Shown piece by piece: positions 54,515 through 63,238 of a stretch of DNA of 64,000 nucleotides (within the stretch, counting starts at the first letter, position 1; each line of letters opens with the position of its first letter). A program made the position numbers and the translations under genes. The stretch spans positions 248,001 to 312,000 of the forward strand of contig NZ_CP133019.1 of the NCBI RefSeq assembly GCF_030866805.1, written 5' to 3'. The DNA comes from Microbacterium terrisoli. GTDB lineage: Bacteria; Actinomycetota; Actinomycetes; Actinomycetales; Microbacteriaceae. Below the pieces are notes generated by a model that had not been told where the DNA came from, did not search any database, and was given only the letters and a program-made list of their open reading frames with translations.

Positions 54515-55542
54515 CGCGGCGGTCTCACACGTGCGACTGACTGTCGGCGGATCAGAGGCATCGGGACGAGTTGGTGAGCGATTTCGGCCTGGCCGAGGAG
54601 CATCTGCACCCCGAGTTGTGCCATCCGTTCGTATGGCAGGCGGCAGGTGGTGAGCCCAGGTCGCAGGTAGCCTGCGATTTCATCGTCGTCAAAGGAGATC
54701 ACAGAGACATCGTCGGGCACACTTCTGTGGAGCTCGCCCAACGCCTGGTAGACGCCGAACGCGACGTTGTCGTTCCCAGCGAGGATTGCGGTGAGGTCTG
54801 GGTGGGCTTGCAGCATCGTCATCGCTGCGTTGTAGCCGATTGCCGGGCTCCAGTCGTCGAGATCGATTCGGATCGGTGCGATCCCTGAGTCGCGCAGGGT
54901 GTCATCGATCCCGCGAAAGCGCGTGGCGATAGTTGTCGACAGACGGGGGTTCGGCGCGATGCGCGGCAGATCGCCGATGATGCCGATGCGAGTGTGGTGG
55001 TGGGCGACGAGTTCTGCTGCCACGATGCATCCGGCGTCGTATTCGTCGGGCAAGATGCTGGGTACCTCGTCAGGTGTGCGCCCGTTGACGATGACGACCG
55101 GGGTCCGCCGGTCGGGCGAGGGGATGTCGATGACGCGGGCGCCCATCAGACCAACGAGGATGCCGTCGACATCTCGATCGCGCATCGCCTCCATTGCGGT
55201 GCCGAGATCCTCCATGTGCCGCGCGGTTTCGGCGATCAAGACCGTGTGATCCAATTCCTTGGCGGCGCCCAAGACACCGCGGATCATGGCGGAAGCATAA
55301 CGGGTGATCGTGACCTCATCGGAGATGAACCCGATCGTCTTCGTCTTGCCGAGCCGCAGGCTCTGCGCCGCAAGATTCGGCTTATACCCGAGGTCGGCGG
55401 CGGCCGCACGGATACGCAGAGCTGCTTCTTCAGACAGGCGCGAACCGGGCCGATTGTTCAGCACCAGGCTGACCGCGGTCTTCGACATCCGGGCTCGTGC
55501 GGCCACGTCCGCGAGAGTTGGGCGCTTGCCGGTCGGTGTCAT
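54511..55542 (-). CDS. LacI family transcriptional regulator
   Basis: 343 residues from ATG 55542 (GTG 55545 is possible). The N-terminal HTH PTLADVAARARMSKTAVSLVLNNRPG and hinge are typical LacI, followed by a periplasmic-binding-protein domain. It is divergent from the fructoside operon and is the expected repressor, acting at the two palindromes 55578-55595 and 55634-55651. Confidence 0.94.
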   Translation of the reverse strand: MTPTGKRPTLADVAARARMSKTAVSLVLNNRPGSRLSEEAALRIRAAAADLGYKPNLAAQSLRLGKTKTIGFISDEVTITRYASAMIRGVLGAAKELDHTVLIAETARHMEDLGTAMEAMRDRDVDGILVGLMGARVIDIPSPDRRTPVVIVNGRTPDEVPSILPDEYDAGCIVAAELVAHHHTRIGIIGDLPRIAPNPRLSTTIATRFRGIDDTLRDSGIAPIRIDLDDWSPAIGYNAAMTMLQAHPDLTAILAGNDNVAFGVYQALGELHRSVPDDVSVISFDDDEIAGYLRPGLTTCRLPYERMAQLGVQMLLGQAEIAHQLVPMPLIRRQSVARVRPPR

Positions 55543-55577
55543 CACTGCTCCCTATCGTCAGGTTCGAGACTACCGGC

Positions 55578-55595
55578 TGCTGAATTAATTCAGCA
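55578..55595. promoter_or_regulatory. LacI operator 1
   Basis: TGCTGAATTAATTCAGCA is a perfect 18-bp palindrome in the lacI-SBP intergenic region, 36 bp upstream of lacI. Confidence 0.82.
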
Positions 55596-55633
55596 TTCCC
55601 TCTTGTGGCCGCAGTCGGCGCCGTGTTATCGTC

Positions 55634-55651
55634 TGCTAAATGCATTCAGCA
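55634..55651. promoter_or_regulatory. LacI operator 2
   Basis: TGCTAAATGCATTCAGCA matches the same half-sites (TGCTNAAT and ATTCAGCA) with one mismatch. It is centred 56 bp from operator 1 and 36 bp upstream of the substrate-binding gene, allowing repression of both directions, possibly by looping. Confidence 0.8.
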
Positions 55652-55686
55652 CCGAAGTTGATGCACACGGCACGAGGAGACCTTCG

Positions 55687-56973
55687 ATGAAGAGGAAAGC
55701 GGCAACGATCGCTTTGGCGGTTGTGAGCATGGCGGCGATGTTCGCGCTTGCGGGGTGCGCGAAGGGCGGTGTGAGCGCAGGCAGCGATGCCGGCAGTCTC
55801 AAACTGTGGACGCACAACGCCGGCAACGAGGCGGAACTGGGAGCGATCAAGGACGTCGTCAAGGACTTCAATGCGAGTCAGTCGAAGTACAAGGTGGAGG
55901 TTCAGGCGTTCCCACAGGACTCCTACAACCAGTCGGTGACCGCCGCCGCGGCGTCCGGCAAGCTGCCATGCATTCTTGACATCGACGCCCCCAACGTGCC
56001 CAACTGGGCTTGGGCGGGCTACTTGGCTCCGTTGACCGGAATGGACGACGTGCTGTCGAAGTTCCTTCCGTCGACCGTGGGTACGTACAACGACAAGACC
56101 TACTCTTACGGGTTCTATGACGTCGCGCTGACGATGATCACGCGCAAGAGCACCCTCGACAAGTACGGCATCCGAGTCCCGTCCGTCGACCAGCCGTGGA
56201 CGAAGGCGGAGTTCTCGGATGCGATGGCCAAACTGAAGGCGTCGGGTGACTTTCAGTACCCGGCGGACTTTGCGACATCGTCGACGGGGGAGTGGTGGCC
56301 GTACGCCTATTCACCGTTCCTGCAGAGTGCCGGCGGCGACCTGATCGATCGGTCCGACTACAAGACGGCGGATGGCGTCCTGAACGGGCCCGACGCGGTT
56401 GCGTGGGGAAAGTGGTTCCGTAGTCTGGTCACCGATGGATACATCGCCGCCAAGTCGGGCACCGACCAGACGGCCGACTTCCTCAACGGCAAGACTGCGC
56501 TGATGTATGCCGGCAGCTGGGCGGCCGAGCCGGTGCGGGCGAAGCTGGGTGACGATGCGCTGTTCATCCCGTCGGTCGACCTTGGCCACGGCCCGAAGAT
56601 CGGCGGCGGGTCCTGGCAGTGGGGCATGTCGAAGTCGTGCGCTGACACAGCAGGCGCGCTGGCTTACATGAAATTCGCGGCGCAGGACAAGTATGTGGCG
56701 GCAGTGGCAAAGGCGACCAAGACGATTCCCGCCACCGACGCTGCCGCAGCGATGGTTCCCGGCTACGGCCCCGGCGGAGACAACACGATCTTCCGCGAGT
56801 TCTCGAAGAAGTACGCCGTGGTGCGGCCGGTGACCCCCGGTTATCCGTTCATCTCGACGACGTTCCAGAAGGCTGCTCAGGACATCCTGAACGGTGCTGA
56901 CCCTCAGCAGACGTTGGATCAAGCGGTCAAAGACATCGACGCCAACCAGAAGCAGAACAACTACTTCCAGTAG
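55687..56973 (+). CDS. Sugar ABC transporter substrate-binding lipoprotein (fructoside locus)
   Basis: 428 residues from ATG 55687. Lipobox LAGC near residue 21. CUT1 features include LKLWTHNAGNEAELGAIKDVVKDFNAS and FLNGKTALMYAGSWAAEPV. First gene of a five-gene operon with permeases, GH32 and a PfkB kinase, suggesting uptake of sucrose or fructo-oligosaccharides. Induced when the LacI protein is released. Confidence 0.9.
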   Translation: MKRKAATIALAVVSMAAMFALAGCAKGGVSAGSDAGSLKLWTHNAGNEAELGAIKDVVKDFNASQSKYKVEVQAFPQDSYNQSVTAAAASGKLPCILDIDAPNVPNWAWAGYLAPLTGMDDVLSKFLPSTVGTYNDKTYSYGFYDVALTMITRKSTLDKYGIRVPSVDQPWTKAEFSDAMAKLKASGDFQYPADFATSSTGEWWPYAYSPFLQSAGGDLIDRSDYKTADGVLNGPDAVAWGKWFRSLVTDGYIAAKSGTDQTADFLNGKTALMYAGSWAAEPVRAKLGDDALFIPSVDLGHGPKIGGGSWQWGMSKSCADTAGALAYMKFAAQDKYVAAVAKATKTIPATDAAAAMVPGYGPGGDNTIFREFSKKYAVVRPVTPGYPFISTTFQKAAQDILNGADPQQTLDQAVKDIDANQKQNNYFQ

Positions 56974-57033
56974 GCAATCGCTGGTGGGCGGCGCCGCGAT
57001 GGCCGCCCACCAGCATCAACTCGAGGAGAATCC

Positions 57034-57942
57034 GTGACCGCTCTGATATCTGTCCGCGTGCGCCCGCGCGGCCACCAGAAGGAACAATTCGCGGCGCTTG
57101 CGATGTTCCTGCCCGCCGCCGTGCTGATCGTCACGTTCCTCGTGATCCCGATCGCGTTGACATTCATCCTCGCATTCACCAACACGCGACTGATCTCACC
57201 GGAACCTGGCCGATTCATCGGCCTTGAGAATTTCGCCAACCTGTTCACGGATCAGACGTTCTGGGCGGCGCTGCGCAACACCTTGATCTTCACGATCGTG
57301 GTGGTTCCGGTGCAATCCGCGTTGGCGCTTCTGGTTGCAGTGCTCGTGAATTCAAAGGTGCGGGGTACAACGTTCTTCCGGACCGTGTACTTCCTGCCCG
57401 TGGTCACGTCGATCGTCGTCGTATCGATGCTGTGGCTGTTTCTCTACCAGAAGAACGGACTGATCAACGTCCTGCTGGCCAAGGTCGGCATTGCTGGACC
57501 GGATTGGCTCGGCGACCCGCACTGGGCGCTGTTCGCGATCATCGTCATGTCGATCTGGCAGGCGATGGGCTTTCACATGATCATCTGGCTGGCCGGGCTC
57601 CAGACCATCCCGGGTGACCTCTACGAAGCAGCAGCTCTGGACGGCGCGACCCGGTGGCAGCAGTTCGTGCATGTGACTTGGCCGGGCTTACGCGCGACCA
57701 GAACATTCATCCTGATCACGATCACGATCGCCGCATTCGGATTGTTCGCCCAGATCAACGTCATGACCCAGGGTGGGCCGCTGGACGCGACGACGACCTT
57801 GGTCTTCGAAGCGGTGCGCACCGGATTCCAGCAGCAGCAGACCGGATATGCGTCGGCGATCTCGCTGGTGTTCTTCGTGCTCGTGCTGATCGTCACCCTG
57901 ATCCAGACATTCCTCACCCGCGACAAGGAGGCCCGGCGATGA
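57034..57942 (+). CDS. Sugar ABC transporter permease (fructoside locus)
   Basis: 302 residues from a GTG at 57034 with GAGGAG in front. Six transmembrane segments; EAA loop YEAAALDGATRWQQFVHVTWPGLRA. Overlaps the next permease by ATGA. Confidence 0.92.
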   Translation: MTALISVRVRPRGHQKEQFAALAMFLPAAVLIVTFLVIPIALTFILAFTNTRLISPEPGRFIGLENFANLFTDQTFWAALRNTLIFTIVVVPVQSALALLVAVLVNSKVRGTTFFRTVYFLPVVTSIVVVSMLWLFLYQKNGLINVLLAKVGIAGPDWLGDPHWALFAIIVMSIWQAMGFHMIIWLAGLQTIPGDLYEAAALDGATRWQQFVHVTWPGLRATRTFILITITIAAFGLFAQINVMTQGGPLDATTTLVFEAVRTGFQQQQTGYASAISLVFFVLVLIVTLIQTFLTRDKEARR

Positions 57943-58868
57943 GCGCACTGATGGGCAGCGATCCGACCGCCCTCGGCCACGAAATTCAACCGGAACGTGC
58001 GAGACGCCGCCCGACAGGATGGCGCAGCCCGGTCCTGTTGATCGTGAAGATCCTGCTGGCACTGCTGTTCGGCCTGCCCCTGGTGTTCATGATCGTCTCC
58101 AGCTTCAAACCCGACCTGCAGATCTTTGCCGACCTGAATGGGATCCAGGCATTCCTGCCGGTGGGGCAGCTCACGCTCGACAACTATCTCGGGGTATTCG
58201 AGCGGGTGCCCTTTGCGCAGTTCCTGCTCAACTCGGTGATCATCTCGGTCCTGACGGTCGCTCTCGGGATCGTGGTGAACTCGCTGGCAGCGTTCGCGAT
58301 GTCGCGCATGCGTCTACCAGGCCGCAAGTGGCTGCTCGGCGTGGTTCTGGCCACGCTGATCGTGCCGTTCGAGGTCATGGCACTGCCCATGCTGTGGTGG
58401 GTCAACCAACTGCCGTATTTCGATGGTGCGCAGTTCGTGCAGGGCTGGCTGGACACGTACGCCGTGCAGATCGTTCCATTCATCGCGAACGCCTTCTCGA
58501 TTTTCCTGTTCTACCAGTACTTCAGTTCGATCCCGAGGGAGCTCGACGAGGCCGCTCTGATGGATGGGGCAGGATGGCTGCGCATCTATCGCACCATTGT
58601 GCTGCCGCTGTCCGGGCCGGCGGTGGCCACCGCGGCCATTCTCACGTTCCTCCCGGCGTGGAACCAATATCTGTGGCCCCTCATGGTCACCCAGAGCGAA
58701 GCCATCCGGCCCGTCATGGTCGGGATCGACTACTTCAAGCAGCTGAATGTGTCGTGGGGTCAGATCATGGCCTATGCCAGCGTGATCACCGTTCCGGTGC
58801 TCGCACTCTTCGTCGCGTTCCAACGCTCCTTCGTGAACTCGATCGCCGCGTCCGGGGTGAAGGGATGA
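57939..58868 (+). CDS. Sugar ABC transporter permease, second subunit
   Basis: 309 residues from ATG 57939. Six transmembrane segments and the EAA loop DEAALMDGAGWLRIYRTIVLPLSGP. Its stop overlaps the GH32 ATG. No ATPase in the operon. Confidence 0.92.
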   Translation: MSALMGSDPTALGHEIQPERARRRPTGWRSPVLLIVKILLALLFGLPLVFMIVSSFKPDLQIFADLNGIQAFLPVGQLTLDNYLGVFERVPFAQFLLNSVIISVLTVALGIVVNSLAAFAMSRMRLPGRKWLLGVVLATLIVPFEVMALPMLWWVNQLPYFDGAQFVQGWLDTYAVQIVPFIANAFSIFLFYQYFSSIPRELDEAALMDGAGWLRIYRTIVLPLSGPAVATAAILTFLPAWNQYLWPLMVTQSEAIRPVMVGIDYFKQLNVSWGQIMAYASVITVPVLALFVAFQRSFVNSIAASGVKG

Positions 58869-60322
58869 GGCGCCCGAAACTTCACGAGGTGCTCAGGCCG
58901 CGTATCCACTTCGCCCCACAGCGCAATTGGATGAATGATCCCAATGGGCTTGTCTTCCATAATGGCCGGTACCACCTGTTCTTCCAGCACAACCCAGACG
59001 GCGACCAGCACCGGAACATGAGCTGGGGTCATGCCTCAAGCAGTGACCTGGCGCACTGGCTGGAGCATCCCGTCGCCATCCGATACACCGACGACGAGGA
59101 GATATTCTCGGGTTCGGTCGTGGTGGACGAGGCGAACTCGAGTGGCTTCGGCGGCGCGCAGCATCCACCGCTTGTGGCGATCTATACGTCCGCCCACCGT
59201 GGCAAGGGGCGCCAAGCGCAATCGCTGGCATACAGCACCGATGGCGGCATGACGTGGACCCGCTATGCGGGAAACCCAGTGCTCGATCGTGGCTCCAGCG
59301 ACTTCCGCGACCCCAAGGTTTTCCGCTACACCGGTAGCGGAGGATCGTACTGGGTCATGGTCGCAGTGGAAGCCGCCGACCATCAGGTGCTCCTCTATCG
59401 CTCGGACGATCTCAAGAGGTGGACCTACCTGTCCTCGTATGGTCCCGCGGGCGCGGTCGGGGGAGTGTGGGAGTGCCCGGATCTCTTCCCACTGAACCTC
59501 GACGGCGATGCCGAGGAGCGACGATGGGTCCTGCTCATCTCGCTCAACCCCGGCGGGGTCGCCGGTGGATCGGGAACCCAGTACGTGATCGGGCAGTTCG
59601 ACGGCGTCGAGTTCATCCCCGATTCCCTTCCCGAAGCCGTAACCGATCTGGAACACCTCGCCCAGCTGAGTTGGCTGGATTGGGGCCGAGACTGCTATGC
59701 CGGGGTGACCTTCAATGGCCTCCCGGATCACGAGCGGACCCTGATCGCCTGGATGGGCAACTGGGAATATGCGCACGCCACACCCACCGCACCATGGCGC
59801 GGTGTCATGACGACAGCGCGGCAGCTCGCGCTGCGCCAGATAGGCGGGCAGCCCCGACTGTGCATCGACCCGATCCTGCCGCCCGGTCGAATCACCGCCG
59901 AGGTCGCTCCACGCACGCTCCTGCGCGGCGAGACCCTCACCGCACCGCTGCCGGCAACAGCACGAATCGACATCGACCTCGTCACACCGCACGCGGTCGA
60001 GGTGGAGCTTGTGGGCACGAGCGGCTCGGCGACGCTGATCTTCGACGGGGCCAACGGACAACTCTCGCTCGACCGGCGCAACACCCACGCGATTGACCAC
60101 CCGGGGTATCCGAGCGTCGAAACCGCGCCCTCGCCGACCGGCGAAGCGACGTTGCGGGCAACGATTGTGCTCGACAGTGGCTCCGTCGAGGTCTTCGCCG
60201 ACGAGGGTGCCCGAGGGCTCACTGATCTCGTCTTCCTGGGCCAAGACTGCACGCTGACGCTGCACACAACGGGAGAGTTTGTGGCCATCGAGCAGCTTCG
60301 CATCACGGATCTGACGGCGTGA
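58865..60322 (+). CDS. Glycoside hydrolase family 32 beta-fructosidase
   Basis: 485 residues from ATG 58865. The nucleophile Asp lies in NWMNDPNG near residue 24, the transition-state Asp in FRDPK near residue 148, and the acid/base Glu in WECPD near residue 203. The C-terminal beta-sandwich domain is present. No signal peptide, so it would hydrolyse imported sucrose or fructo-oligosaccharides in the cytoplasm, releasing fructose for the kinase encoded next. Confidence 0.94.
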   Translation: MRRPKLHEVLRPRIHFAPQRNWMNDPNGLVFHNGRYHLFFQHNPDGDQHRNMSWGHASSSDLAHWLEHPVAIRYTDDEEIFSGSVVVDEANSSGFGGAQHPPLVAIYTSAHRGKGRQAQSLAYSTDGGMTWTRYAGNPVLDRGSSDFRDPKVFRYTGSGGSYWVMVAVEAADHQVLLYRSDDLKRWTYLSSYGPAGAVGGVWECPDLFPLNLDGDAEERRWVLLISLNPGGVAGGSGTQYVIGQFDGVEFIPDSLPEAVTDLEHLAQLSWLDWGRDCYAGVTFNGLPDHERTLIAWMGNWEYAHATPTAPWRGVMTTARQLALRQIGGQPRLCIDPILPPGRITAEVAPRTLLRGETLTAPLPATARIDIDLVTPHAVEVELVGTSGSATLIFDGANGQLSLDRRNTHAIDHPGYPSVETAPSPTGEATLRATIVLDSGSVEVFADEGARGLTDLVFLGQDCTLTLHTTGEFVAIEQLRITDLTA

Positions 60323-61221
60323 TGACCGCGCAGCCCACGGACGCGCCTGTTGTCGTCATCGGCGACGCACTGATCGACGAGATTCACGATGGCGACTCGT
60401 CTGCGGAAGTCGTCGGCGGTGCGGCATTGAACGTCGCGACGGGCCTCGTGCGGCTGGGGGTGTCGGCGACATTGATCGCCATGGTGGGCACGGATGCCGC
60501 CGGAGATGCCATTCGTACACACCTGGAGGCACATGGGGTGAAGCTTCTGGCGACGCCGTCCCTCCACGGCTCAGCACGTGCCGTCTCCGTACGGATCGAC
60601 GGAGAGCCGACATACGAGTTCAACGACGCAGCACGCGCACGCGCGATCACCATCGGCGATGTCGAACGACACGCGATCGCGGCCGCTCCTTGCGTCGTCA
60701 TCAGCAGCTTCCCGTTCGATCATGCTGAGCAAGTCGAGACCCTTGCCACGGCAGTCGAGAGACGTCCTCTGATCGTCGACCCCAACCCGCGCGTGGGGCT
60801 GCTGACCGATGCCGAGGCCTTCACACGAGGATTCGAGACGCTCGCGAGCGCATGTGCACTCCTCAAAGTCGGGCCGGACGACGCGGCGCTCCTGTATCAC
60901 TCGAGCGTCGAGCAACTGCGCGCGCGCTTGGCGCGCATCAGCCCTGCCGTGGTGCTTGCCACCGCCGGTGCCACCGGTGCCAGCATCGAGTTTCGCGGAG
61001 ATGTGATCACCGCGCCCGTCGCGCAGTTGCCAGGGCCCGTGATCGACACGATGGGCGCCGGCGACGCCACCCTCGCGGCGGTGGTCGCCTCCCTCGTACA
61101 GGACACCCCTGAAGATGTCGCAGAGTGGCGCCGGACCCTCGACCGTGCCATGCGCATAGCTGCCGCCACCGTCCGCCATCAGGGCGCCATGCTCCGAATA
61201 CCAGAGCCAGGCGAAGCATAG
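60319..61221 (+). CDS. PfkB family carbohydrate kinase (fructokinase-like)
   Basis: 300 residues from GTG 60319 or ATG 60322. PfkB signature 2 DTMGAGDATLAAVV is near residue 236, and the N-terminal GGAALNVATGLVRLG segment is signature 1. Position after GH32 suggests phosphorylation of fructose. Overlaps the GH32 stop. Confidence 0.9.
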   Translation: MMTAQPTDAPVVVIGDALIDEIHDGDSSAEVVGGAALNVATGLVRLGVSATLIAMVGTDAAGDAIRTHLEAHGVKLLATPSLHGSARAVSVRIDGEPTYEFNDAARARAITIGDVERHAIAAAPCVVISSFPFDHAEQVETLATAVERRPLIVDPNPRVGLLTDAEAFTRGFETLASACALLKVGPDDAALLYHSSVEQLRARLARISPAVVLATAGATGASIEFRGDVITAPVAQLPGPVIDTMGAGDATLAAVVASLVQDTPEDVAEWRRTLDRAMRIAAATVRHQGAMLRIPEPGEA

Positions 61222-61278
61222 GACTCTGGGCGAACTACTCTGACTGGGGCTCTTCGTGACATTGCTACCGTATGAACT

Positions 61279-61635
61279 GTGAACGGTGATCGGCGCGTAT
61301 TGCTGGAGGTGCCAGACGATCTGGCCGCCGAACTGACCAAGTTTGGACTCGCAGTTGAGTTGCCTCGCGTCCGTGCAGGCGCGGTCGAAGTAGTGGGTAT
61401 GATCGGCGACATTGCGGCATCTGCTGCCGTGGTAGTGACCCTTCTGCAAGGCTCCGACACGTTGAAGTCGCTTGCGGAGTTGTTGCTGATCCGCAGTCGC
61501 GAGAAGGGTATGGTTCGGATCCGGGCCAAAGGGCCGAATGGGGTGGTCGACGTGTTGGTTCGTCCAGAGACGCCGCACTCTGACGTCGAGAAAGTTGTGG
61601 GGCTCGTTTTCAACTCCAAACCCGACGAGCCTTGA
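61279..61635 (+). CDS. EACC1-like effector-associated protein
   Basis: 118 residues from GTG 61279. The profile (a beta-rich start with LLEVPDDLAAELTKFG, then GDIAASAAVVVTLLQGSDTLKSLAELLLIRS, a basic strand MVRIRAKGPNGVVDVLV) resembles the EACC1 constant component of actinobacterial conflict systems, which is usually encoded next to a caspase-, trypsin- or other effector gene. The downstream gene is truncated. Family call by pattern only. Confidence 0.5.
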   Translation: MNGDRRVLLEVPDDLAAELTKFGLAVELPRVRAGAVEVVGMIGDIAASAAVVVTLLQGSDTLKSLAELLLIRSREKGMVRIRAKGPNGVVDVLVRPETPHSDVEKVVGLVFNSKPDEP

Positions 61636-61645
61636 CGAGGGCGTG

Positions 61646-61803
61646 ATGGAGTCGGATCGTGTCCGGTACGACAACGTTGTTGTCGCCATCCGCAACCTCT
61701 CGCAGCGTGAAGGCACCCGGGTTGCGCTCAAGTCCCTATCGAATGACACGGTTGTAGATTCGGATTCAGTGGCACTGAGGTTGCTGTTTGCAGCCCTCGG
61801 TGT
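61646..61803 (+). pseudogene. Truncated partner gene of the EACC1-like protein
   Basis: An ATG at 61646, 11 bp after the EACC1-like stop, opens MESDRVRYDNVVVAIRNLSQREGTRVALKSLSNDTVVDSDSVALRLLFAALG and then runs into an IS3 remnant. It is the start of a co-transcribed gene whose remainder is lost. No family recognised from these 52 residues. Confidence 0.55.
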
Positions 61804-61805
61804 GA

Positions 61806-61910
61806 ACCGTCCCAGGTTCTCCGCCGCTTCTATGCGGGGATCGGCTCTCTGCTGAGGGCCGCGTAGTAGGTCGCCTCGAACTCGTCGGGGCTGACCATTC
61901 CGAGGCTACC
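61806..61910 (-). pseudogene. IS3-family transposase remnant, copy 2
   Basis: Minus-strand frame ends LGMVSPDEFEATYYAALSREPIPA with a stop at 61832-61830, homologous to copy 1 at 50474-50575. The intact IS3 at 61911 is inserted directly beside it and belongs to a different group. Confidence 0.65.
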
Positions 61911-61928
61911 TGAATCGCCCCAGGTCTG

Positions 61929-62288
61929 GTGGAGGGTCTGAAGTCCCGAGAGGATGAGGGCTATGCCAGCACAAGGAAGTATCCGCAGGAGTTGCGGGAG
62001 CGAGCGATGAGGCTCGTGCAGGAGGCGCGGAAGGAGGATCCGGAGTTGTCTGTGAATCAGGCAGTGATCCGGATCGGGCAGCGCGTCGGGGTCAATCCGG
62101 ACACGCTTCGCGGATGGGTCAAGCAGGCCCAGATCGATGCGGGCGAGCGAGCGGGGACGACGACGGATGACGCGTCGAAGATCAAGCAGCTCGAGGCGGA
62201 GGTGCGGGAGCTGAAGCGGGCGAACGAGATCTTGTTGGCGGCGTCGAGTTTCTTCGCGCGGGAGCTCGACCCGCGACTGCCGTGGTAG
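61929..62288 (+). CDS. IS3-family transposase OrfA
   Basis: Helix-turn-helix and leucine-zipper protein: RKYPQELRERAMRLVQEARKEDPELSVNQAVIRIGQRVGVNPDTLRGWVKQ then a coiled coil. The usual ATG at 61957-61959 is out of frame by one missing base, so translation would have to begin at the GTG 61929 or another upstream codon. It may be weakly expressed. Confidence 0.82.
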   Translation: MEGLKSREDEGYASTRKYPQELRERAMRLVQEARKEDPELSVNQAVIRIGQRVGVNPDTLRGWVKQAQIDAGERAGTTTDDASKIKQLEAEVRELKRANEILLAASSFFARELDPRLPW

Positions 62289-63226
62289 TTCAGTTCATCG
62301 ATGATCATCGTGCCCGGTTCGGGGTCGAGCCGATCTGCCGCGTGCTGACAAAGCACGGAGTGAAGATCGCCCCGTCCGGGTACTACGCGTTCAAGAAGCG
62401 TCCCGCCTCTGCGCGAGCGGTCGCTGATGCGGAGCTGGTGGTGCAGATCGAGCGGGTGTTCTGGGACCGCGACCTCGGTCGCGGCATCAGCGGCGTCCGC
62501 AAGGTCTGGCGGCTGCTGCGCCGAGAAGGCATCACCGTCGCCCGCTGCACGGTGGAGCGCCTGATGCGCCAGCAGGGCCTGCGCGGTGTCCGCCGGGGCA
62601 AGCAGTTCATCACCACTCGTCCCGACGACACTGCGCCTCGCGCGGAGGATCACGTCAAGCGCGAGTTCCATGCTGACCGTCCGAACGAGCTCTGGGTGGT
62701 CGATTTCACATACGTTCCGACGTGGTCGGGGATGGCGTTCACCGCGTTCGTCACCGACGTGTTCTCCCGCCGAATCGTGGGCTGGCGGACCATGTCGAAA
62801 ATGCCCACCGACCTGCCCCTGGACGCGCTGGAGATGGCGTTGTGGATCCGGGATCGTGCCGGCGAGGACGTCACCGGCGTCGTTCAACACTCGGACGCCG
62901 GGTCTCAATACACCGCGCTGCGCTACACCGAGCGCCTTGCCGAAGTCGGCGCGATCGCATCGATCGGAACGGTCGGCGACAGTTACGATAACGCCCTCGC
63001 GGAGAGCGTCGTAGGGCTCTACAAGACCGAGTGTGTGAAGATCGACGGGCCGTTCCGCAACGCGGATGATCTGGAACTGGCCACGCTGTCCTGGGTGCAC
63101 TGGTTCAACGAGAACCGACTGCACTCCTCGATCGGATACCTCACACCCATCGAGAAAGAGAACGAGTACTACCGTGAGATGAACCCCCAGCACCAGCCGG
63201 CGCTGGGAGAACTCGCCCTCCACTGA
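62282..63226 (+). CDS. IS3-family transposase OrfB
   Basis: 314 residues. The rve integrase core is present: VVDFTYVPTWSGMAF with the first Asp, VQHSDAGSQY with the second and AESVVGLYKTE with the catalytic Glu. It overlaps orfA by 7 bp in the -1 frame, suggesting programmed frameshifting. Confidence 0.92.
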   Translation: MVVQFIDDHRARFGVEPICRVLTKHGVKIAPSGYYAFKKRPASARAVADAELVVQIERVFWDRDLGRGISGVRKVWRLLRREGITVARCTVERLMRQQGLRGVRRGKQFITTRPDDTAPRAEDHVKREFHADRPNELWVVDFTYVPTWSGMAFTAFVTDVFSRRIVGWRTMSKMPTDLPLDALEMALWIRDRAGEDVTGVVQHSDAGSQYTALRYTERLAEVGAIASIGTVGDSYDNALAESVVGLYKTECVKIDGPFRNADDLELATLSWVHWFNENRLHSSIGYLTPIEKENEYYREMNPQHQPALGELALH

Positions 63227-63238
63227 ACCCGGGGCGAT

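Noticed and set aside
61957..61959. ATG as IS3 OrfA start
   Set aside because: It is one base out of frame with the OrfA helix-turn-helix, so it cannot be the start as sequenced.
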